Shown here in pieces: positions 34,855-40,598 of a DNA stretch of 40,598 nt (position 1 is the stretch's first letter; each line of letters opens with the position of its first letter). Under the pieces are notes generated by a model. The model did no database searches. It was given only the letters and a program-made list of their open reading frames with translations, and was not told the DNA's origin. The position numbers and the translations under genes were made by a program. This DNA comes from Flavobacterium sp. (GTDB taxonomy: Bacteria > Bacteroidota > Bacteroidia > Flavobacteriales > Flavobacteriaceae), in NCBI GenBank assembly GCA_014377455.1, contig JACMPO010000041.1:1-40598 (forward strand), read 5' to 3'.

Positions 34855-35253
34855 ATGAAATTTCAACAATTAAAATCTCTTTTCACGATTTTTTTAATTG
34901 CAATTAGTGCCTTTGCAATAAACAAACTGATACTGTATTGTTTTGGTTTGCTTATTGTTGAACATAATTTTCAATACTCAATCGTTTCCTTATATCTATG
35001 TTTTATGTTTGCAACTTTGGCAATTATACTACTATTGCAAAAGATGGCACAAAAAACTATTGACCATGTTGGATACGCTTTTATGGGATTAACACTCTTT
35101 AAAATGGGAATTTGTTATGTTTTTTTGAAACCCATTTTAAATTCAAGCAGCAAATATATTTCCTGTGAAAAAATTAATTTTTTTGTCATTTTCATTCTAT
35201 TTTTGATAATAGAAACGCTATTTACTATAAGAATACTGAACAATAAGCAATAA
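34855..35253 (+). CDS. DUF6168-like four-helix membrane protein
   Basis: A 132-residue membrane protein with four predicted helices (about 8-30, 40-61, 73-92 and 104-126). It is very hydrophobic and Phe/Leu-rich, with ends KKFQ-like and RILNNKQ. It resembles the small DUF6168 family that stands just before atpB in flavobacterial ATP synthase clusters. By position it may play a part like AtpI/AtpZ in assembly or Mg/proton handling, but the sequence does not show it. The atpB promoter lies between this gene and atpB, so they may be transcribed separately. Confidence 0.75.
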   Translation: MKFQQLKSLFTIFLIAISAFAINKLILYCFGLLIVEHNFQYSIVSLYLCFMFATLAIILLLQKMAQKTIDHVGYAFMGLTLFKMGICYVFLKPILNSSSKYISCEKINFFVIFILFLIIETLFTIRILNNKQ

Positions 35254-35321
35254 AATTGTGTAAAATCGATAATTTCATCAAAAAATGATAATGTAAACTT
35301 TACTATATTAATTATATAGTG

Positions 35322-35329
35322 TACTTTTG
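35322..35329 (+). promoter_or_regulatory. atp operon -7 box
   Basis: TACTTTTG matches TAnnTTTG 40 bases before the atpB ATG. No consensus TTG stands upstream at the right distance; the region before it is AT-only. Confidence 0.5.
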
Positions 35330-35369
35330 CACCAAATTTCAGAAGTAAAATTTAAGATAAATCACAGTT

Positions 35370-36485
35370 ATGGTGTTTTCTAAAAAATCGCTCCACCTTA
35401 TAATAGTTGCCTTAGTAGCATTTTTGCCGTTATTAGTAAATGCTAATGAAACTAATACATTTCCTGTAAAAACAGAACAATTGTCGGTTGAAGATAAGGA
35501 ACAAGCTGAAAAGCAAGAAAAAATTGATGAGGTAATTAATCACCACGTACTTGATGGTCACAGTTTTATCTTTTTTTCAAGTGCCGACGAGAAAGAACAT
35601 TATGGTTTTTCGCTTCCTGTAATTATTTGGGATAATGGCTTTCATGTATTTTCATCATCTAATTTTAATAATGAAAAATCATTAACTTTTGTCGACGGTA
35701 ATTACTATAAACTTCACCACGAACAGATTTATAAAACCGATTTTTCAGGCAAAATCACCGAAGTTGATGAAAGTCCAACAAACGAAAAAGTATTAGATTT
35801 ATCGATTACAAAAGGTGTTTTGTCGATGCTTATAGTTGCAATTTTAATGTTTACTTTGTTTACCAGTTTAGCACAATCTTTCAATAAAAATGGTGGCATT
35901 GCAAAAGGTGCAGGTCGATTTTTTGAACCAATTGTATTGTACGTTCGTGATGAAATTGCTATTCCTAACATTGGTGAAAAGCATTATAAAAAATATATGA
36001 GTCACTTACTAACCATCTTTTTCTTCGTGTGGTTTTTAAATATTTTTGGTTTAATGCCTTTTGGGATTAACGTGACTGGGAATATTGCAATCACAGCAGG
36101 ATTAGCTTTGGTTACTTATTTAATCACAACTTTTACGGCTAATAAAAATTATTGGGGACACATTTTTTGGATGCCAGGCGTACCAGTTCCAATGAAAATT
36201 ATATTAATTCCAATCGAATTGTTAGGTACTATTATCAAACCATTTTCATTAATGATTCGTCTTTATGCTAATATTTTTGCAGGACACATCGTTTTGATGA
36301 GTTTGGTTGCCTTGATGTTTATTTTTAAAAGTTGGTTGGGAAGTAGTTTATCGTTTATGTTATCGTTTGCGATTTCAATAATTGAAATTTTAGTTGCCTT
36401 GTTGCAAGCTTATATTTTTACGATGTTATCCGCTTTATATTTTGGTTCAGCTGTCGAAGAGCACCACCACGAGGAAGCGCATTAA
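35370..36485 (+). CDS. atpB: ATP synthase F0 subunit a
   Basis: A 371-residue subunit a, much longer than the roughly 270 of E. coli. It starts with a signal-like sequence (about 1-25) and a periplasmic extension (about 26-145, with HVLDGHSFIFFSSADEKEHY), a Bacteroidetes trait. The membrane part (about 148-358) contains FFEPIVLYVRDEIAIPNIGE and the essential helix ILIPIELLGTIIKPFSLMIR followed by LYANIFAGH, with the proton-path Arg. The tail is His-rich (HHHEEAH). It pairs with the c-ring to translocate protons. atpE follows 30 bases downstream. Confidence 0.96.
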   Translation: MVFSKKSLHLIIVALVAFLPLLVNANETNTFPVKTEQLSVEDKEQAEKQEKIDEVINHHVLDGHSFIFFSSADEKEHYGFSLPVIIWDNGFHVFSSSNFNNEKSLTFVDGNYYKLHHEQIYKTDFSGKITEVDESPTNEKVLDLSITKGVLSMLIVAILMFTLFTSLAQSFNKNGGIAKGAGRFFEPIVLYVRDEIAIPNIGEKHYKKYMSHLLTIFFFVWFLNIFGLMPFGINVTGNIAITAGLALVTYLITTFTANKNYWGHIFWMPGVPVPMKIILIPIELLGTIIKPFSLMIRLYANIFAGHIVLMSLVALMFIFKSWLGSSLSFMLSFAISIIEILVALLQAYIFTMLSALYFGSAVEEHHHEEAH

Positions 36486-36713
<228 letters not shown>

Positions 36714-36718
36714 TACAA

Positions 36719-36758
36719 AAAACCAAATGTTGTAACGGTTGGTTGCAACATTGGTTTT
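36719..36758 (+). terminator. Hairpin between atpE and atpF
   Basis: AAAACCAA-A-TGTTG pairs with CAACA-TTGGTTTT (one bulged A) around a 13-base loop, and the right arm ends in T. It lies between the atpE stop and the atpF start. It may terminate part of transcription or protect the upstream atpBE mRNA, giving the extra subunit c that each complex needs. Partial termination is inference. Confidence 0.65.
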
Positions 36759-36807
36759 ATTTTAAATTTTAATTACAATTTAGATTATATAGAATACAAA
36801 TTAAATT

Positions 36808-37308
36808 ATGGAAAAGTTAATAAATGATTTTTCGTTAGGTTTATTTTTCTGGCAAACATTAATATTTGTTGGATTAATTTTTCTTTTAAGAAAATTTGCT
36901 TGGAAACCCATTTTAGACTCTGTTAATGAGCGTGAAGATGGAATCAAAAATGCGTTGTTGGCAGCAGAAAATGCTAAGAAAGAAATGCAAAATTTGAAAT
37001 CTGATAATGAAAAATTATTGGCTGATGCTAGAGCAGAGCGCGAAGTAATGTTGAAAGAAGCTAGAGAAATTAGAAAAAAAATGATTTCTGATGCAAAAGT
37101 TGATGCTCAAACACAAGGCGAACAAATTATTGCACAAGCCAAAGCCGCAATAACAGCCGAAAAAAATGCTGCAATGGCCGATTTGAAGAACCAAGTGTCT
37201 TCATTATCATTAGAAATTGCTGAAAAAGTGTTACGAAATGAATTGTCCGATAAAGATTCTCAAACCAAACTAGTTGAGAAAATGTTGGGTGAAGCTAAAT
37301 TAAACTAG
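36808..37308 (+). CDS. atpF: ATP synthase F0 subunit b
   Basis: A 166-residue stator subunit: one N-terminal membrane helix (about 9-27, LGLFFWQTLIFVGLIFLL) and a long charged coiled coil (about 35-160, with KKEMQNLKSDNEKLLADARAEREV). It ends in EKMLGEAKLN. Only one b gene is present, so a homodimer is expected. It is 4 bases before atpH. Confidence 0.95.
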   Translation: MEKLINDFSLGLFFWQTLIFVGLIFLLRKFAWKPILDSVNEREDGIKNALLAAENAKKEMQNLKSDNEKLLADARAEREVMLKEAREIRKKMISDAKVDAQTQGEQIIAQAKAAITAEKNAAMADLKNQVSSLSLEIAEKVLRNELSDKDSQTKLVEKMLGEAKLN

Positions 37309-37312
37309 AATT

Positions 37313-37840
37313 ATGTCAAGAGCTGCGATACGATATGCCAAAGCAATTTTAGAGTTTGCTACTGAAGCTGGAAAAGCCGAAGCTGTAAACGCTGACATGA
37401 AACAGATTGCGACTTCTATAGCAGGAAGCCAAGAGTTGAAAGATTTTTTGTCCAATCCAATTATTAAAATCGAGATTAAAAAATCGTCAGTGGAAGCCAT
37501 ATTTTCAGGAGTACAACCGGTAACTTTAAAGTTATTTAAATTATTGAATGAAAATAAACGTTTTGAAATTTTACATCAAATTGCGGTGCAATACAACGCT
37601 ATTTTTGATGAGAAAAACGGAATTCAAGTAGCTAAAGTTACAACTGCGGTGCCATTAACTCCCGAATTAGAAAAGCAAGTTTTAGCCAAAATCGCAACTT
37701 TTTCTGACAAGAAAATAACCATTGAAAACAGCATCAATCCAGATATTATTGGAGGCTTCATTTTAACAATTGGTGATATGCAATACAATGCGTCTGTTGC
37801 AAACAAGTTGAATGAATTGAGAAGAGAATTTAGTAATTAA
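37313..37840 (+). CDS. atpH: ATP synthase F1 subunit delta
   Basis: A 175-residue OSCP/delta subunit linking the b stator to the alpha3-beta3 head. It begins with the family N-terminus AAIRYAKAILEFATEAGKAE. The C-terminal part has the signature KKITIENSINPDIIGGFIL (about 135-153) and ends SVANKLNELRREFSN. The ATG follows atpF by 4 bases and atpA begins 23 bases after the stop. Confidence 0.95.
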   Translation: MSRAAIRYAKAILEFATEAGKAEAVNADMKQIATSIAGSQELKDFLSNPIIKIEIKKSSVEAIFSGVQPVTLKLFKLLNENKRFEILHQIAVQYNAIFDEKNGIQVAKVTTAVPLTPELEKQVLAKIATFSDKKITIENSINPDIIGGFILTIGDMQYNASVANKLNELRREFSN

Positions 37841-37863
37841 ATTACCATTAAAGATATATCAAA

Positions 37864-39438
37864 ATGGCAGAAATTAATCCAGCTGAAATTTCAGCAATAT
37901 TAAAACAACAATTATCAGGTTTTGAATCTGGTGCATCGTTAGAAGAAGTAGGTACTGTATTACAAGTTGGTGATGGTATCGCTCGAGTTTACGGTCTTTC
38001 AAATGCTCAATACGGAGAGTTAGTACAATTCGACAACGGGTTAGAAGCGATTGTATTGAATCTTGAAGAGGACAATGTAGGTGTGGTGCTTTTAGGTCCA
38101 TTAACAGGAATTCGTGAAGGATCAACAGTAAAACGTACACAAAGAATTGCATCTCTTAAAGTTGGTGAAGGAATCGTAGGTCGTGTTGTAAACACACTTG
38201 GAAGCCCAATCGATGGTAAAGGGCCAATTGCTGGTGAACTTTTTGAAATGCCTTTGGAGCGAAAAGCACCAGGAGTAATTTTCCGTCAGCCAGTAACTGA
38301 ACCGTTACAAACAGGAATTAAATCTATCGATGCCATGATTCCAGTAGGTCGTGGTCAGCGTGAGCTTGTTATTGGCGATCGTCAAACAGGTAAAACTACG
38401 GTTTGTATTGACACTATTTTAAATCAGAAAGAATTTTACGATTCAGGTCAACCTGTATATTGTATTTATGTTGCCATCGGTCAAAAAGCGTCAACAGTTG
38501 CCTTAATTGCAAAAACTTTAGAAGATAAAGGAGCGATGGCTTACACTACAATTGTAGCAGCAAACGCTTCTGATCCTGCACCGATGCAAGTTTATGCACC
38601 ATCTGCAGGAGCGGCAATTGGAGAATATTTCCGTGATACTGGTCGTCCAGCTTTAATTATATATGACGATTTATCAAAACAAGCTGTGGCATATCGTGAA
38701 GTATCTCTTTTATTAAGAAGACCTCCAGGACGTGAAGCTTACCCTGGAGACGTTTTTTACTTGCACTCTCGTTTGTTAGAAAGAGCTTGCAAAGTAATTG
38801 CTGACGATGATATTGCAAAAAACATGAACGATTTGCCAGACAACTTAAAACCTATTGTTAAAGGTGGAGGTTCGTTAACGGCACTACCTATTATTGAAAC
38901 ACAAGCAGGAGACGTTTCGGCATATATTCCAACAAATGTAATTTCGATTACAGATGGTCAAATTTTTCTTGACGGAGATTTGTTTAACTCAGGTGTTCGT
39001 CCAGCAATTAACGTAGGTATTTCGGTATCTCGAGTGGGTGGAAATGCACAAATTAAATCAATGAAAAAAGTTGCTGGTACTTTAAAACTAGACCAAGCAC
39101 AATTCCGTGAATTAGAAGCATTTGCAAAATTTGGTTCCGATCTTGACGCAGTAACTTTAAATGTTATTGAAAAAGGAAGACGTAACGTAGAAATTTTGAA
39201 ACAAGCAGTAAACGATCCGTTTACTGTTGAAGATCAAGTTGCTATTATTTATGCAGGATCTAAAAATTTGTTGAAAAACGTTCCTGTAAATAAAGTAAAA
39301 GAATTTGAAAGAGATTTTATCGAATTTTTGAATAATAAACACAGAGATACTTTAAATGCTTTAAAAGCTGGTAAATTTACAGATGAAATTACCGATGTTT
39401 TAGAGAAAGTAGCGAAAGAACTTTCAGCAAAATATTAA
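37864..39438 (+). CDS. atpA: ATP synthase F1 subunit alpha
   Basis: A 524-residue non-catalytic nucleotide-binding subunit. N-terminal helix and beta-barrel (about 1-100), P-loop [10 protein letters not shown] near 172-181, then [36 protein letters not shown], and the Arg-finger region [17 protein letters not shown]-terminal helical bundle ends AKELSAKY. Length is normal. A 94-base spacer with an inverted repeat follows before atpG; atpD and atpC are not in this cluster, as usual in Bacteroidetes. Confidence 0.98.
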   Translation: MAEINPAEISAILKQQLSGFESGASLEEVGTVLQVGDGIARVYGLSNAQYGELVQFDNGLEAIVLNLEEDNVGVVLLGPLTGIREGSTVKRTQRIASLKVGEGIVGRVVNTLGSPIDGKGPIAGELFEMPLERKAPGVIFRQPVTEPLQTGIKSIDAMIPVGRGQRELVIGDRQTGKTTVCIDTILNQKEFYDSGQPVYCIYVAIGQKASTVALIAKTLEDKGAMAYTTIVAANASDPAPMQVYAPSAGAAIGEYFRDTGRPALIIYDDLSKQAVAYREVSLLLRRPPGREAYPGDVFYLHSRLLERACKVIADDDIAKNMNDLPDNLKPIVKGGGSLTALPIIETQAGDVSAYIPTNVISITDGQIFLDGDLFNSGVRPAINVGISVSRVGGNAQIKSMKKVAGTLKLDQAQFRELEAFAKFGSDLDAVTLNVIEKGRRNVEILKQAVNDPFTVEDQVAIIYAGSKNLLKNVPVNKVKEFERDFIEFLNNKHRDTLNALKAGKFTDEITDVLEKVAKELSAKY

Positions 39439-39444
39439 TCAAAT

Positions 39445-39514
39445 AGTATTAAGTATCAAGTATTAAGATTTAAAACTTAGCAATTCACAAGTTTTTATCT
39501 TAATACTTAATACT
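39445..39514. repeat. AGTATTAAG-type inverted repeat between atpA and atpG
   Basis: The left side holds AGTATTAAG (39445-39453) and TATTAAGAT (39461-39469); the right side ATCTTAATACTTAATACT (39497-39514) is complementary to both in order, apart from a short insertion. The whole folds into a long AT-rich hairpin. I recognise the AAGTATTAAGTATCAAG phrase as a type of flavobacterial interspersed repeat. Here it interrupts the atp operon. Confidence 0.75.
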
Positions 39515-39532
39515 AAAATCTTAGTACAGAAA

Positions 39533-40393
39533 ATGGCAAACTTAAAAGAAATCCGAAATAGAATTACTTCAGTTTCATCAACGATGCAAATTACATCGGC
39601 TATGAAAATGGTTTCTGCGGCAAAGCTTAAAAAGGCGCAAGATGCAATCACTGCAATGCGTCCGTATTCAGAAAAGCTGACGGAGTTATTACAAAATTTA
39701 AGTTCAACCCTTGACGGTGAAGTAGGTGGCGATTATACAAAACAAAGAGAAATTAATAAAGTTTTGGTAGTTGCAATTACTTCTAACAGAGGATTGTGTG
39801 GTGCATTTAATACTAACGTGATCAAGCAGGTAAAAGTTTTAGTAGATTCGTACACTGGAAAGCAAGTAGATGTTTTTGCTATTGGGAAAAAAGGAAATGA
39901 TATTTTGGCAAAAACGAGTACTGTCATTGAAAATCAAAGTGCGGTTTATGACAATTTAACTTTTGACACTGTTGCCGAAATTGCCCAGACATTAACTAAT
40001 AAATTTATTGCTGGAGATTATGACAAAATAGAAGTTGTATATAATCAATTTAAAAATGCAGCGACTCAAATAGTTCAAACAGAGCAATTTTTACCATTAG
40101 CATCAATAAAGTCAGATGAACCAGTCATGACTGGTGATTATATTTTTGAACCATCCATGGAAGAAATAGTGGAAACACTTATTCCTAAAATGTTGAAAAC
40201 ACAATTGTATAAATCAATTAGAGATTCTTTTGCTTCAGAACATGGTGCGCGAATGACTGCTATGCACAAAGCAACAGATAACGCAACCGAATTAAGAAAT
40301 CAGTTGAAATTAACCTACAATAAAGCGCGACAAGCATCTATTACTAATGAAATATTAGAAATTGTAGGTGGCGCAGAAGCTTTAAAAGGGTAA
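39533..40393 (+). CDS. atpG: ATP synthase F1 subunit gamma
   Basis: A 286-residue central-stalk rotor. It has the N-terminal coiled-coil helix NLKEIRNRITSVSSTMQITS with AMKMVSAAKLKKAQ, the Rossmann-like middle (VLVVAITSNRGLCGAFN near 77-93), and the C-terminal helix MTAMHKATDNATELRNQLKL ending in EIVGGAEALKG. Length is typical. It ends the cluster and is followed by a strong terminator. Confidence 0.97.
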   Translation: MANLKEIRNRITSVSSTMQITSAMKMVSAAKLKKAQDAITAMRPYSEKLTELLQNLSSTLDGEVGGDYTKQREINKVLVVAITSNRGLCGAFNTNVIKQVKVLVDSYTGKQVDVFAIGKKGNDILAKTSTVIENQSAVYDNLTFDTVAEIAQTLTNKFIAGDYDKIEVVYNQFKNAATQIVQTEQFLPLASIKSDEPVMTGDYIFEPSMEEIVETLIPKMLKTQLYKSIRDSFASEHGARMTAMHKATDNATELRNQLKLTYNKARQASITNEILEIVGGAEALKG

Positions 40394-40416
40394 GAAAAAA
40401 ATAGAATATTTTTTAC

Positions 40417-40449
40417 AAAAAGAGCCAACAGATGTTGGCTCTTTTTTTT
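40417..40449 (+). terminator. Terminator of the atp operon
   Basis: AGAGCCAACA pairs with TGTTGGCTCT and is followed by eight T, 24 bases after the atpG stop. A strong Rho-independent terminator. Confidence 0.92.
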
Positions 40450-40554
40450 GGGAATGAATAGTAGGTTTGCACAAAAACGCTTGTTACACCTTTAAAAATT
40501 GTTATCGAACAAATGTTTGTTTTTTGGGCTTCTATTTTTTAACATATTATTCTA

Positions 40555-40562
40555 TATATTTG
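40555..40562 (+). promoter_or_regulatory. -7 box of the gene entering at the right edge
   Basis: TATATTTG matches TAnnTTTG 18 bases before the ATG at 40581. There is no clear -33 TTG. Confidence 0.4.
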
Positions 40563-40580
40563 AATTTCAAACTAGTTACT

Positions 40581-40598
40581 ATGAAAAAACTGTACATA
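40581..40598 (+). CDS. Start of a gene cut by the window edge
   Basis: Six codons, MKKLYI, run off the end of the window. The Lys-Lys start preceded by a -7 box looks like the beginning of a signal peptide or ordinary gene. Nothing can be said of its product. Confidence 0.45.

Overview
The window looks like a chromosome segment of a Flavobacterium-type member of the Bacteroidetes. The DNA is AT-rich and genes lack clear Shine-Dalgarno sites. Many genes have the Bacteroidetes -7 box TAnnTTTG upstream. Three neighbouring secreted proteins end in type IX secretion (T9SS) sorting domains. The histidine genes are in flavobacterial order with a fused hisB and hisIE, and the ATP synthase cluster is atpBEFHAG without atpDC. 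No prophage, insertion sequence or CRISPR array was seen.

Layout. 1-0.76 kb: a decayed DUF1569 gene. 0.76-2.8 kb: tRNA-Leu, prs and rplY. 2.8-7.4 kb: a TonB-dependent receptor with an SGNH-hydrolase lipoprotein downstream. 7.6-8.0 kb: a bacilliredoxin. 8.2-15.4 kb: a complete minus-strand operon hisG-D-C-B-H-A-F-IE, preceded by a leader that encodes a short peptide with four consecutive His codons and then a terminator, i.e. a transcription attenuator. 15.5-20.4 kb: a divergent locus. A lycopene cyclase and an outer-membrane beta-barrel protein run left. A DtxR/MntR-type regulator, an Nramp transporter fused to a universal-stress domain, and a small exported protein run right. The divergent promoter holds a perfect 16-bp inverted repeat that I read as the regulator's operator.

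20.4-27.9 kb: a minus-strand group of an ECF sigma factor, a small membrane protein (likely anti-sigma), a membrane-anchored Spy/CnrX-like protein, a T9SS multicopper oxidase, an exported thioredoxin-fold protein, a T9SS YHYH protein, a T9SS DUF1566 protein and a HupE/UreJ-like membrane protein. This resembles a metal-sensing sigma system (CnrYXH-like in layout) joined to exported metal-binding proteins, and is the best candidate for an undescribed system. 28.0-31.3 kb: feoA, feoB, a FeoB-associated Cys-rich peptide, and a SCO1/SenC copper chaperone. From 17 to 31 kb the window is therefore dominated by Mn, Fe and Cu functions.

31.3-33.6 kb: a PIF1-like helicase. 33.6-34.3 kb: a gene-free spacer. 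34.3-40.4 kb: an acyl-CoA thioesterase, a DUF6168 membrane protein, then atpB-E-F-H-A-G. A hairpin separates atpE from atpF, and an interspersed inverted repeat sits between atpA and atpG. The window ends at the first codons of another gene. Several spacers (10.2, 23.7, 24.5, 26.5 and 39.5 kb) carry sequences that look like interspersed flavobacterial repeats. Some of them extend the open frames of neighbouring genes falsely upstream, so I corrected those starts.
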